The notes beneath the pieces were generated by a model. The model was not told the origin of the DNA, ran no database searches, and saw nothing but the letters and a program-made list of their open reading frames with translations. Of a stretch of 64,000 bases of DNA, positions 23,435 through 33,000 are shown piece by piece. Made by a program: the position numbers and the translations under genes. This DNA comes from Dictyobacter aurantiacus (GTDB taxonomy: Bacteria > Chloroflexota > Ktedonobacteria > Ktedonobacterales > Ktedonobacteraceae): the NCBI RefSeq assembly GCF_003967515.1, contig NZ_BIFQ01000001.1:3534001-3598000 (forward strand), given 5' to 3'. Position 1 is the first letter of the stretch, and every line of letters starts with the position of its first letter.

Positions 23435-24427
23435 TTAATTTCCGGCTGCCCAGTTTGCCAGTTGACCGAAAAGCCCCTGCTTTTGAGGAGGAGCAGGAGG
23501 TATAGCAACCGGAGGCCCACCAACGTTCAATTGTTGGGTTGTGCCAGTAAAGGGCGCGTTTTGCGTGACCTGGCCGGGGATAATCGTTGGCTGATTGGGA
23601 ACAGGAAGCCCAGGAAAGGGAGGAGCTTGCGGTGCAGCCAGCGCTGGAGCCGCGACCGCAGGCGTGATGCGTGTCACCGAAGACTGATGACGCGCCGATG
23701 GCTGCAACGGTTCCGTTTTCAAGCCAAAGCTATAATCACCCTGTTCGGCATAGGTGACGGCCTGTTGGGCGTTGTTGGCCGCCATGCGCTTGTACGCCTC
23801 TTTGATGCTCTGATCCTGATTGGCAACTTTTTGCGCTTCACGGAGCATGTTCTGGTGATGTTCCGCATTCTCAACTTTCATCGCCATCACAGCCAGTTCT
23901 GACCCGCTTTCCATATGCTCCTTGATCATATGCTTGGGATCGTAAACGGCCAGAACCGCCAGCGCCACCGGGAAGAGCATCCCCATGCCAGCCTTGAACA
24001 CGTTCGCCAGCGACGGCGACATGTAGGTGGACACCGCACCGACCAGGAAATTCATTTCACCCGATTTGGCCGCCCAGGCCAGGCCGCAGCCAGCCGAGAC
24101 GACGACACCGAACAGGCCGACCAGGAACGGCACCAGCGCCGCGATAGTATAGCGCCAGCCCAACGAGCAGAGTATCTTGACGAAGCGGAAGAAGCAGAAG
24201 ACCAGCGCCTCGACAAACAGCCCTTTGAATGTGGCAATCAAGGTATTGGCAATCTCAGCGCTATCCAGCGCCAGATGCCCACCCGTGAAGGCCCAGGCAT
24301 TGGTATAGGACGATACCACCATGAGGAACAAGGGCAGGACCACCGTGAGCAGCACGTCAAAGCGCTCACGGTTCTGATGGATGCCAATCATGCTGCGCAG
24401 ATTGACTTTAAACTTTTCGACGGCCAT
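23435..24427 (-). CDS. Polytopic membrane protein with a proline-rich tail
   Basis: A 330-residue protein with about five hydrophobic segments in residues 25-165. A helical region (HMIKEHMESGSELAVMAMK) follows, then a long Pro/Ala/Gln-rich tail ending QLANWAAGN. AGGAGGT precedes the start. It lies in the element operon with the lytic transglycosylase, and the pair could form part of an envelope-spanning or DNA-transfer structure. No VirB homology is recognised, so this stays a guess. Confidence 0.65.
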   Translation of the reverse strand: MAVEKFKVNLRSMIGIHQNRERFDVLLTVVLPLFLMVVSSYTNAWAFTGGHLALDSAEIANTLIATFKGLFVEALVFCFFRFVKILCSLGWRYTIAALVPFLVGLFGVVVSAGCGLAWAAKSGEMNFLVGAVSTYMSPSLANVFKAGMGMLFPVALAVLAVYDPKHMIKEHMESGSELAVMAMKVENAEHHQNMLREAQKVANQDQSIKEAYKRMAANNAQQAVTYAEQGDYSFGLKTEPLQPSARHQSSVTRITPAVAAPALAAPQAPPFPGLPVPNQPTIIPGQVTQNAPFTGTTQQLNVGGPPVAIPPAPPQKQGLFGQLANWAAGN

Positions 24428-24441
24428 GGGCAGACCTCCTG

Positions 24442-25080
24442 TTAGGCAACTTGAACATTCAGACCCGGCAACGACACACGACTGACGGTAAAGTTGACTT
24501 GTGGCTGATCAGGACGACCATCCTGAAACTTGCGCATGCGCAGCGCATAGCTAACGACTTCAAAGCCCACTGCCTGACGGCGAGCCGAGGCGATCACCGG
24601 GACCAGCTGGGCATGTTGGGGATCATCCGGCCACATCTGGCACGGCCAGGCATTGCCTAGTTCATCAATCGCCGTCAGTGAAATGAGCTTCGAGGGACCA
24701 TTCTTGGTATTGAGATCAAAGACATTGCCTGTCTTGACCGTGCCAGAGAAGAACAGCCCAGAAGCCGACGCCGGTTGTTTGGGATCAGGTTGCGTGACAT
24801 TGGTGACAATGAAGTTGATCTGCGGCTGTTTATTGCCATCCTTGAATTGGCGCATGCGCACCGTGTAGCCAGCAATTTCAAACTGAATACGCTGACGGCG
24901 AAGAGAGCCGATCAGCTGGAGCAGCTGAGCATGTTGCTGATCATCCGGCCACATCTGACAGCTGAAGGTATTGCCCAACGCATCAACAGCCGTAAACGAA
25001 ATCAACTGCTTTTCAGAACCATCTTTGCCTTTAACCACGAAGACGCCACCGTTTTTCACCAGACCAGTAAAAGTCATCAT
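24442..25080 (-). CDS. Protein with two tandem homologous domains (OB-fold-like)
   Basis: A 212-residue protein made of two clearly related domains (about 3-96 and 110-206). Shared blocks are FTGLVKNGGVF versus FSGTVKTGNVF, LISFTAVDALGN versus LISLTAIDELGN, CQMWPDDQQHAQLL versus CQMWPDDPQHAQLV, and VRMRQFKDG versus LRMRKFQDG. The strand-rich pattern and the primase context suggest an SSB-like OB fold, but no OB motif is certain. The ATG at 25080 has GAGGAG upstream. The duplication is recent enough to see by eye. Confidence 0.72.
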   Translation of the reverse strand: MMTFTGLVKNGGVFVVKGKDGSEKQLISFTAVDALGNTFSCQMWPDDQQHAQLLQLIGSLRRQRIQFEIAGYTVRMRQFKDGNKQPQINFIVTNVTQPDPKQPASASGLFFSGTVKTGNVFDLNTKNGPSKLISLTAIDELGNAWPCQMWPDDPQHAQLVPVIASARRQAVGFEVVSYALRMRKFQDGRPDQPQVNFTVSRVSLPGLNVQVA

Positions 25081-25172
25081 AGTGTTTTCTCCTCGAATGA
25101 AATTGAACAAAAGATGTGGCCTGATGCACAGCGCAACAAGCCAAAGAAGGACAAACGGACGACAAAACAACC

Positions 25173-25472
25173 TTACCAGAGCGTTTGTTGCTCTGCGGTG
25201 TATGATGAAAACGCTTGATGTGGTGAAGCATGCTTCACCGGCAAGCGCTGGAGATTGATACTAGAATGCAGGTGACACATGACCACATGCGTACCGTGTA
25301 AGACATAGCCCAGGCAGCCAGGACAATGCCCCATGGCATGACAATAGACGACCTTGCCAGGCATATCAGCGAACCGCCCCAGCTTGAAGCCTACCTCGCG
25401 CACACATTGATACCATCCAGGCGCAGCCGTCACTCGCCAATCATGCCCCAACGTGTCGCATTTTTCTTTCAT
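25173..25472 (-). CDS. Small Cys/His-rich protein
   Basis: A 99-residue protein with a strong AGGAGG ribosome site. Cys and His residues are clustered (YCHAMGHCPGCLGYVLHG, then MCHLHSS), which suggests a zinc-binding site. The last 25 residues are low in complexity and may be non-essential. It belongs to the element operon. Confidence 0.6.
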   Translation of the reverse strand: MKEKCDTLGHDWRVTAAPGWYQCVREVGFKLGRFADMPGKVVYCHAMGHCPGCLGYVLHGTHVVMCHLHSSINLQRLPVKHASPHQAFSSYTAEQQTLW

Positions 25473-25484
25473 TGGCCAGACCTC

Positions 25485-26108
25485 CTATCCAACAATGACT
25501 GCAATATAGTGTTGTGTCTCAGCAGGTAGACACGATTGCCACTGAGCACCACACTGGACACGAGCATGTTTCAAAGCTACAGGGCCAGCGTTATAGGCGG
25601 CCAGCGCCGCCGACTCACTCCCATATTGGTGAATATACGAGGCCATCAGTTGAGCAGCCGCTTGCAGCGATTGCACTGGATCATGCGGATTGATACCCAG
25701 GCCCGCAGCTGTCGCAGGCATAAACTGGGCAATCCCAACGGCACCAGCTGGAGAGACAGCGCCAGGCTGAAATCCGCTTTCCTGATTGATCTGTCTCACA
25801 AACAAATCAGGATCAATACCAGCCGCCAACGCATCTTGACGCGCCAGGCTGACATAATTGATGGAGCCAGCGCTTGACGGATGATGGATTAGCGCAGCCC
25901 CCGATGGATCAGCTAAAGCAGGAACCTTGACCAAAAAGGTCATAGCAAAGAGATGGTAGAAGCAGAGGAGCAGGCTCAGGAGAAACACGTTCCGAGCCAG
26001 GATACGACACACGCGAGGATTGCCAGGCCGATTCGTGACCAGGACAGCCAGAGCAGCAACAAGGATCACAACCGCGTACAATCCCCAATCACGAAGCAGC
26101 GACATCAT
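25485..26108 (-). CDS. SLT-type lytic transglycosylase
   Basis: A 207-residue membrane-anchored protein. Two hydrophobic segments (about 8-25 and 40-60) precede a lysozyme-like domain with catalytic Glu110 in INQESGFQPGAVS, then GAVGIAQFMPATA and ALAAYNAGP. It cleaves peptidoglycan, as VirB1-type enzymes do to open the wall for transfer machinery. It is homologous to the chromosomal transglycosylase at 58857-59930 (shared pattern ARQDAL, then GIAQFMP, then AGYNAGP or AAYNAGP). GGAGG precedes ATG 26108. Confidence 0.9.
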   Translation of the reverse strand: MMSLLRDWGLYAVVILVAALAVLVTNRPGNPRVCRILARNVFLLSLLLCFYHLFAMTFLVKVPALADPSGAALIHHPSSAGSINYVSLARQDALAAGIDPDLFVRQINQESGFQPGAVSPAGAVGIAQFMPATAAGLGINPHDPVQSLQAAAQLMASYIHQYGSESAALAAYNAGPVALKHARVQCGAQWQSCLPAETQHYIAVIVG

Positions 26109-26128
26109 GTCACATCCTCCATGAGAAG

Positions 26129-26236
26129 CTAGCCAAACACGTGCAGGAACTGGAGCAGCAACGGCCAATCAAGATAGACACCCACCGCAGCCAAGACCAG
26201 CAGCACCACCACCAGCCAGTTATGTGACCAGCGCAT
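26129..26236 (-). CDS. 35-residue single-TM peptide
   Basis: ATG 26236 follows AAAGGTGG. The peptide has one hydrophobic stretch (WLVVVLLVLAAVGVYL) with a short basic N terminus. It ends at TAG 26129-26131, 20 bases before the transglycosylase start. This is a small gene of the operon, possibly a partner of the transglycosylase. Confidence 0.55.
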   Translation of the reverse strand: MRWSHNWLVVVLLVLAAVGVYLDWPLLLQFLHVFG

Positions 26237-26257
26237 ACCCACCACCTTTCAAAAGTC

Positions 26258-26273
26258 AGCGTTTAAACGGGGA
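26258..26273. promoter_or_regulatory. Palindromic motif AGCGTTTAAACGGGGA, copy 2
   Basis: Identical over 16 bases to the copy at 21023-21038. It lies 22-37 bases upstream of the small TM peptide start, in the gap after DUF488. The core CGTTTAAACG is a perfect palindrome. Confidence 0.5.
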
Positions 26274-26295
26274 CTTTTTTCAGAGTGAACGAAAG

Positions 26296-26685
26296 CTAAA
26301 GATGAGCAATCTCACACCCATAGCGTTGTTGTAACAGACCAGCGACAACGGAACGATGACACGAGCCAGGCTGACTACAGGCGCACAATAAACAGACAGC
26401 ATAGCCACGCTGGAGCCAGAAGCCAACCGATGAAAGACCAGCAGCAGGATCAGCAAGCATAATAGGCAACGCATGATCACGATAGTTCAGATTGCCGAGT
26501 TCGGGAATGTGATGATACTGATTGCCGAAGCGTTGCGCCAGGACGGAACCGCGAAACCGAGGATGGAACCGTGACTTCGGACTCAAACGAATATCGATGA
26601 GGATCACGGACGGATTTTGCATCAGAGCCGCTAGCATGTCCTCAGACCCACGAGTAGCATAGCCCAATGTAAAGACGGTACCCAC
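26296..26685 (-). CDS. DUF488-family protein
   Basis: About 129 residues of the DUF488 fold: FTLGYATRGSEDMLAAL, LIDIRLSPKSRFHPRF, HHIPELGN, and a Cys-rich block VCLLCACSQPGSCHRSVVA, a known family hallmark. Function is unknown in general. The GTG at 26685 is preferred (AAAGGTGG just upstream); an ATG at 26709 is in frame but would overlap the preceding small gene. The gene lies in the element operon. Confidence 0.82.
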   Translation of the reverse strand: MGTVFTLGYATRGSEDMLAALMQNPSVILIDIRLSPKSRFHPRFRGSVLAQRFGNQYHHIPELGNLNYRDHALPIMLADPAAGLSSVGFWLQRGYAVCLLCACSQPGSCHRSVVAGLLQQRYGCEIAHL

Positions 26686-26698
26686 CTGCACCACCTTT

Positions 26699-26854
26699 CT
26701 ATGCTGCATATGACAGGCTCAGAGCATCACTCAGAATCCAGTCAGAACACTCAGCGCAGATATAAATCAGAAGCGTCAGGTTGGGATCATCAAGATCAAG
26801 AACCGGATAGACTTCATCACACTCAGCGCCGCAACATTCACAAGAACACTGCAT
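26699..26854 (-). CDS. 51-residue Cys-rich acidic peptide
   Basis: ATG 26854 follows AAAGGGG. The peptide has CSCECCGAEC near the N terminus and ICAECSDW later, a zinc-ribbon-like arrangement with acidic surroundings. It lies between two operon genes. No family was recognised. Confidence 0.6.
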   Translation of the reverse strand: MQCSCECCGAECDEVYPVLDLDDPNLTLLIYICAECSDWILSDALSLSYAA

Positions 26855-26881
26855 AGAAACACCCCTTTCACAGGCGACTAG

Positions 26882-27022
26882 TTATTCACAGGAAGCATCA
26901 TAAGAAGAGCAATGAGGATTATGGCAATGACCGCAGTAACTACAAGTCCAATAGGAACAGGAACACAAGCGAGATAAACCGAGAGCAATGAAGAGACGAC
27001 GCCAAACCGTTGATATGTTCAT
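26882..27022 (-). CDS. 46-residue Cys-rich peptide
   Basis: ATG 27022 is preceded by a near-perfect GGAGGTG. After a hydrophobic start the peptide has seven Cys (CSCSYWTCSYCGHCHNPHC region). It appears to be the first gene of the leftward operon. No family was recognised. Confidence 0.6.
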   Translation of the reverse strand: MNISTVWRRLFIALGLSRLCSCSYWTCSYCGHCHNPHCSSYDASCE

Positions 27023-27540
27023 AGTCACCTCCAGAGCCAGAGCTATCTAACCGTGACTACCAGGGTTAGCGTCTAGCGGCCAAGCACGAAACCCGACCGC
27101 CAGCCGTCAACCTTTGTAGTCGATGAACAGGAACGTCAATCATTGACAATCTTGCAACCCGTCCTTTCCTTGCCAATGAAAGACGCCCAAACAGACGCCG
27201 CACCGGGCGTCAAGGTTACTTCGTAACACGCCACCTATCACGGGCGTACAAGCCAGAAGAGCCGCACCGTACACCTTACTTCGCCTTCAATGCACAGTCG
27301 CCCGCTAACTTGCGCGGGAGCTTTCAGTCCCTTCTGACACCCCTTATAAACTTTGAAGTCAGGCATGCTAGAAACGTCCCTAAACATGCCAGGCCGCAGT
27401 TAAGAGCATTCACACACGCGCTACCATGTGTCAGAGGCTCAAACGTTGGCTTTCCTCAGTGTGCCAGACCCCTTAGAGGACCTATTAGGTTGTTCAAGGT
27501 GCGCCTTACTAACCGCCGCCTCATCAAATCCACTAATCTA
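27023..27540. other. Long 5' region of the element operon
   Basis: About 520 bases without a credible gene separate the two divergent halves of the element. It has GC-richer stretches with several small inverted repeats: GACGCCC/GGGCGTC (27182-27210), GTTAC/GTAAC near 27215, and CCCGC/GCGGG near 27303. It must hold the promoter of the leftward operon and is a candidate site for the element's origin or nick site. Confidence 0.45.
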
Positions 27541-27545
27541 AGTAT

Positions 27546-27651
27546 AAGTCTACAAGTCTAACAAATCAAGTCTATAAGTCTACAATTTCTGTGCTATAAT
27601 AAGTCTAAGACTAAACGTACATAAATCTAGTGGTATACTTATCTAAGTCTC
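27546..27651. repeat. AAGTCTA motif array around a promoter
   Basis: Exact AAGTCTA copies start at 27546, 27554, 27568, 27576 and 27601, with a 6/7 copy at 27645 (AAGTCTC). Start-to-start spacing is 8, 14, 8 and 25. They surround the extended -10 at 27592-27600, so an operator for the HTH protein encoded next door is the simplest reading. Confidence 0.8.
27592..27600 (+). promoter_or_regulatory. Extended -10 promoter (TGC-TATAAT) of the HTH gene
   Basis: TGC precedes a perfect TATAAT (27595-27600), about 104 bases before the start codon. AAGTCTA motifs flank it on both sides, which fits repression or autoregulation. Confidence 0.6.
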
Positions 27652-27703
27652 AGTAGTACAATATTGGTATAAGACATCTGTTACAGGGCTTAGAGGAAAT
27701 GTT

Positions 27704-28507
27704 ATGAGTGATGGTGAGTACTACACAGCAGAAGAGGCAATGAAAATACTCAAGCGGCCTCGATCAACCTTCTTTAAAGAAGTCGAAGAAGGTAAAATCC
27801 CGTGGGAACTGGAGCCAGGACGACAAAGAGGAAGACGCTATCCAAAGGCAGCCATAGATGCTTTATCCAATAGGATTAACGGTAAGAAGATCAAAGGAAA
27901 ATTACCTCAACATCTTGTTTTAGCCCCCTCGACTATAGCAGACCTATGGAAAGAAGTTCAAATAGGCATTGAACTATATGGCGAAGATGATGTGCCGCCC
28001 TTCGAGACTTTGCTGGAGTGGAGAGATATCAATGATGAGATGTTTATGCATCTTAAAGATCAAGGTCAGTCAGTTGGATATTCAAGCCTAATGCCAGTCG
28101 AAGAGGGTGTTTTACAAGCTCTCATCCATGACAAAATCAGAGAGAATGACATCCCTTTAGATGCTATCAAACAGTGGACTGATCCCGATCTATCTGTGTA
28201 TATAGCCACTCTTACGGTCAAACCATCTGGAAAAGCAAAATTAGATCGTGACCGAGGTAGTTTCCTACTCAGGCAAACAGTAAAGTGGGCCTTATCTCTC
28301 AACAGGCAGTATAGTATCAAAAATTGGTACGGGATTGGTGCAACCAAAGAAGGGCAGAGCCTATTCGAGAGGTTAGGTTTCAACGAGGTTATATCTCTAT
28401 ATGATGGAGAAAGAAAAGGCTACAGCATAGCTGAGATTAAAAAACCCGTAAGGATGATAAATACCTTGCTTGCAGAGCTGAATAAAACAAAGCCTACAGA
28501 ACAATAA
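27704..28507 (+). CDS. HTH regulator with a C-terminal GNAT-like domain
   Basis: A 267-residue protein. The N terminus (residues 5-50) is an excisionase/MerR-type winged HTH: YYTAEEAMKILKRPRSTFFK, then GRRYPKAAIDAL. The C-terminal half has an acyltransferase-like pattern (VYIATLTVKPS, an RDRGSFLLRQTVKWAL helix, then GQSLFERLGFNEV), the last part resembling the GNAT motif-B region. A linker joins them. AGAGGAAA precedes the start. It sits behind the AAGTCTA array and reads away from the replication operon, suiting a regulator of the element. Acetyl-CoA binding is unproven. Confidence 0.72.
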   Translation: MSDGEYYTAEEAMKILKRPRSTFFKEVEEGKIPWELEPGRQRGRRYPKAAIDALSNRINGKKIKGKLPQHLVLAPSTIADLWKEVQIGIELYGEDDVPPFETLLEWRDINDEMFMHLKDQGQSVGYSSLMPVEEGVLQALIHDKIRENDIPLDAIKQWTDPDLSVYIATLTVKPSGKAKLDRDRGSFLLRQTVKWALSLNRQYSIKNWYGIGATKEGQSLFERLGFNEVISLYDGERKGYSIAEIKKPVRMINTLLAELNKTKPTEQ

Positions 28508-28547
28508 TCCCTGTTTAGCTATCTGTGCTAATTAAGGAGAAACCAAA

Positions 28548-29795
28548 ATGCAGACAGGAACGCCATCTTACTGGCAAACTACAGGTTCTTCCTTTCATCT
28601 TTCATCCGAGCTGCCAGCAGCTGTAGATATCATTGTTATCGGTGGGGGAATTATTGGAACCTCCATCTGCTACTGGTTAGCAAGAGAAGGCATGAACGTA
28701 GCTCTATTAGAGCGAAACGCATTAGCATACGGAGCCACTGGCCGCAATGGAGGCTTTATTGTTGCAGGACCAGCGACAGCATACCACGAAGTTATTGCTC
28801 AGCTAGGACATGAAACAGCACATGCTATTTTACAATTCACCTGTGAGAACAATATATTGCTGCAACGAATCTTGGAAGAAGAAGGCATTCAGTGCGATTA
28901 TCGAAATACTGGCAATATACGGATTGCAATAACAGAGCAACAACTCAAGGGCTACAAGGACGAAGTAGAAGCGCTTAAGAGAGACAATTTTTCTATAAGT
29001 CTCCTAGAACACTATCAGATCCAATCACTTATCAAGACCCCCATATCTTCAGAAATAATAGGTGGTCAGTTCTTACCTGGTCAAGCTACTGTGCATTCTG
29101 CCAAACTTATAGAGGGCTTAGCACAAGCCGCTGCTCGACGAGGTGCAAAATTTTATCATGCAGATGTACAAAAAATCACCGACCAGGCCGATCACATCTT
29201 GGTTCACACTAAATCACAAACGATCCAATGTAAAAAAGCAATCATAGCAACCAATGCATGGATTAGCGAATTAATACCAGCGCTTAAAGATATCGTAATA
29301 CCAGTGCGTGAACAAATGCTTGCATATGCTCCAATAGAACCAATTTTTACTACTGGAGTAGCAGCTGACATAGTTACATGTGAATACTGGCAACAAACAT
29401 CCGATGGAACAATTCTGGTTGGAGGATGTGGTTCAATCGAAGAAGATAAGCGTATTGGTAGTTGGGACTACGAGCCAACATCTGAAACACAGCATGCTAT
29501 TGAGCAGATTTTACCCCGACTTTTTCCTAATCTTAACCACTTACGCCCTGTACAGAGATGGGCAGGACTCTTAGATTACACAACAGACGCATTCCCAATT
29601 ATCGATCAAGCACCCAATATCGCAGGCGTATATTTTGCAACAGGTTTTTCTGGTCATGGGATGCCCTTTGGAATGCGATTAGGACAATTATTAGCAGCTA
29701 CAACGGCAAACAATAAACTTCCCTCTGAGCTGCATTATTATAGGCTCAGCAGGCCAACCTTAAAAAAATGGAACATCAATAAAACAGAAGAATAA
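28548..29795 (+). CDS. DAO-family FAD-dependent oxidoreductase
   Basis: A 415-residue flavoprotein of the glycine/D-amino-acid oxidase (DAO) family. The FAD motif IIVIGGGIIGTSICYWLA sits at about 28-45, ATGRNGGFI at about 64-72, and the C terminus has GVYFATGFSGHGMPFG. It is closest in pattern to sarcosine oxidase or gamma-glutamylputrescine oxidase-like enzymes; the substrate is unknown. AAGGAG precedes the ATG. It follows the HTH gene after 40 bases and may be co-transcribed. A terminator lies after it. AT-rich codon use matches the other cargo genes. Confidence 0.85.
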   Translation: MQTGTPSYWQTTGSSFHLSSELPAAVDIIVIGGGIIGTSICYWLAREGMNVALLERNALAYGATGRNGGFIVAGPATAYHEVIAQLGHETAHAILQFTCENNILLQRILEEEGIQCDYRNTGNIRIAITEQQLKGYKDEVEALKRDNFSISLLEHYQIQSLIKTPISSEIIGGQFLPGQATVHSAKLIEGLAQAAARRGAKFYHADVQKITDQADHILVHTKSQTIQCKKAIIATNAWISELIPALKDIVIPVREQMLAYAPIEPIFTTGVAADIVTCEYWQQTSDGTILVGGCGSIEEDKRIGSWDYEPTSETQHAIEQILPRLFPNLNHLRPVQRWAGLLDYTTDAFPIIDQAPNIAGVYFATGFSGHGMPFGMRLGQLLAATTANNKLPSELHYYRLSRPTLKKWNINKTEE

Positions 29796-29807
29796 CTATC
29801 AGAGAAT

Positions 29808-29845
29808 AAAAAAGCACCTGGAGCTATCGGCCAGGTGTTTTTTTT
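29808..29845 (+). terminator. Terminator after the DAO gene
   Basis: Arms CACCTGG and CCAGGTG flanked by an A-run and a T-run, starting 13 bases after the stop codon. Confidence 0.88.
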
Positions 29846-30007
29846 GGGGTTCATATATCTGCACCAGCGTTTTTTAGCTCTAGCAAGACAATTAATTATC
29901 AAAGCTTCTCCAAAAGTCTTTATTGTTTTTCCTGTATTTATAAGTTAAAATACTTTGACTAGACATATAAGGATGCATATATATTTAAGCTCTCAGGAGA
30001 AGCAGAG

Positions 30008-33000
30008 ATGGCTGAATCCCTTTTAAAAGAATATCTAGATGAAGTTAGTAAATACTATGGTAAAGGTATCGCAACAGAGCATACATATCGAGGAACCCTT
30101 CAGGCTCTTATTGAAAAAGTGGAAGCAGGTATTTCGGCGACCAACGAACCTAAACGTATCAGATGTGGTGCACCTGACTATGTTGTAGAGCGGAACAATC
30201 TCACCATTGGTTATGTTGAAGCAAAAGATATTGGTGTTTCATTAGACAAAATTGAGAAAGACGAGCAGCTTAAGCGCTATCTTCGCGCACTGGATAACCT
30301 AATTCTCACTGACTACCTTGAGTTTCGTTGGTACGTCCAGGGCGAGAAACGGATGGCGGCCAGGCTAGGCACGATCCACAATAAAAAAATTGTTCTTGAT
30401 AAAGATGGTGTTAAATTAGGAGAAGAACTTCTTCACCTCTTTCTTGAGCATCATGGCGAGAGGATCAGCAAGCCAGAAGAACTTGCAAAACGTATGGCAC
30501 GCCTTGCTCATATGATCCGCGATATTATAATTGACGCTTTTAAAGAAAAAGAAGCCTCTAATAACCTTAATGATCTATATGCTGTCTTCAAAACTCTCCT
30601 TATTCCAGATCTGACCGAAGATGGTTTTGCTGATATGTTCGCTCAGACTATAGCCTATGGTTTGTTTGCCGCTCGTTACAACCATAAAGGCAACAAACCA
30701 TTCACGCGTAGTGATGCTGCAAAAGAAATCCCTCGTACCAATCCATTTTTGCGTAGATTTTTTAGCGCAATCTCAGGTCCAGACCTTGATGATGAACCAT
30801 TCGTCGGATTCGTTGATGAGTTAGCCCAAGTTCTAGCTTTTACTGATATGGAAGCTGTACTCGCAGATTTTGGCAAACGTACTCGACAAGAAGATCCCAT
30901 TGTTCACTTTTACGAAACCTTTCTTTCGCAGTACGATCCTAAATTGCGAGAAATGCGGGGAGTGTATTATACTCCTGAACCTGTTGTGTCTTATATTGTT
31001 CGCTCTGTTGATTATTTATTACGGGAACACTTTGATTGTGCTGATGGTCTGGCCGATACTGCTACAGTCCCCTATTTTTATACTGATGAGGATGAGAAAG
31101 AACACGTAGCGAGAACACCTCGTGTAATGATCCTTGACCCTGCAACTGGTACAGGGACCTTTCTTTACAAGGTGATTGACCATATTAGGGAAAGCTACCG
31201 ACAGATGGGTAACGCTGGCATGTGGTCAGGTTATGTACGAGAACATCTTTTACCACGTCTTTTTGGGTTTGAGTTGTTAGTGGCACCTTATGCTATGGCT
31301 CATCTTAAACTTAGCATGCAACTTGCAGCTTTAGATCTTCCAGAAGCAGAGCGAAAGACTTGGGCATATGATTTTAAAACAAATGAACGCCTGGGCATAT
31401 ACATGACCAACACTCTTGATGAGGCTAAAAAACAATCGGAAGTGCTTTTTGGGCGATATATTTCAGATGAGGCGAATGAAGCTGCAAAAGTTAAACAAAA
31501 CTATCCTGTGATGGTAATATTGGGCAACCCCCCTTACTCTGGTCACTCTGCCAATAATGGAGATTGGATCAAAGGTTTACTCCATGGAAAAGATTCAAAA
31601 ACCGGATGGTCAACAGGAAACTATTTTGAGGTTGATGGTCAATCACTCGGTGAGCGAAATCCTAAATGGCTCAATGATGATTATGTGAAGTTTATCCGTT
31701 TTGCGCAGTGGCGTATTGAACAGACAGGACATGGTATTCTAGCTTTTGTTACTAATCATGGCTACATTGATAATCCAACATTTAGAGGAATGCGCCAAAG
31801 CCTTATGAAAAGCTTTGATGATATCTATATTCTCGACTTACATGGGAATACCAAGAAAAAAGAGAAGAGTCCAGATGGATCAAAAGATGAAAATGTGTTT
31901 GATATTCAGCAAGGAGTAGCAATTGGTATTTTTGTGAAACGGCAGAAAAAAACCAATTCATTGGGCCTGGCGAACGTTTATCATTCTCATCTTTGGGGAC
32001 CACGAGAAATGTATGAGACGTTTGGTCAGGAACGGAAGCTTGTTGATGGAAAATATTATTGGCTTACTGAAAATGATTTAACTACAACTGAATGGAAAAG
32101 GCTTGAACCACAAAAGCCTTTTTATCTATTTACTCCACAAAATACGGACTTGTTAGCTGAGTACCAGAGTGGATTTAAAATCACAGATATTTTAACCATC
32201 AACAGTATTGGAATTGTAACAGGACAGGATGCAAAAACTATAGCATTTACAAAGTCTGAAGCAGAAATGCAGGCAAAATTCCTTAATTTGCCTTCTGATA
32301 CTATCGCACCTATTTTATACAGACCTTTTGATCAAAGGTACATTATTTACTCTAATAAGGTAGTAACAAGACCTCGTACTGAAGTTATGTCGCATATGCT
32401 TAGAGGAAAGAATTTAGGTCTTATAACAAACAGAGAAGTGAATCACTCTTTTGAGCATGTACTTTGCACAGATAGTATTATTAATGATTGTACGGTGTCT
32501 TTAGCTACAAAAGAAAGATCCTATGTTTTTCCACTCTATTTATATCCTAATTTGAAACAGCAAGAACTGTTCAGCTTTAATACGCAGACTGATACCCCAG
32601 ATGGGCGTCGTTCAAACTTTGCGACAGCATTTATCAAAGACTTCTCTGCAAAGCTTAATTTGCAATTTATATCTGATGGTAAAGGTAACTTACAACAGAA
32701 TTTTGGACCTGAAGATATATTTAATTATATGTATGCACTATTGCACGCCTTCTCTTACCGTAAACGTTACTCAGAGTTCCTCAAAAATGATTTCCCTCGC
32801 TTGCCATTAACTTCAAATCTTGAACTTTTCCGCAAGCTTTGCGCCCTCGGTGAAATATTAATCGAACTGCATTTGATGAAGAATATTAGTAAGGTAACTA
32901 CAAAATATCCAGAGCCAGGCAATCATATTGTAGAGGAAATAAAATATACCCAACTTGCTTATGACTCAGAACAGGGTCGTATATGGATTAACAAAACACA

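Noticed and set aside
27546..27651. AAGTCTA copies as replication iterons
   Set aside because: They straddle a promoter and are short; an operator explains them better. Iteron use is not excluded but there is no RepA-type initiator.
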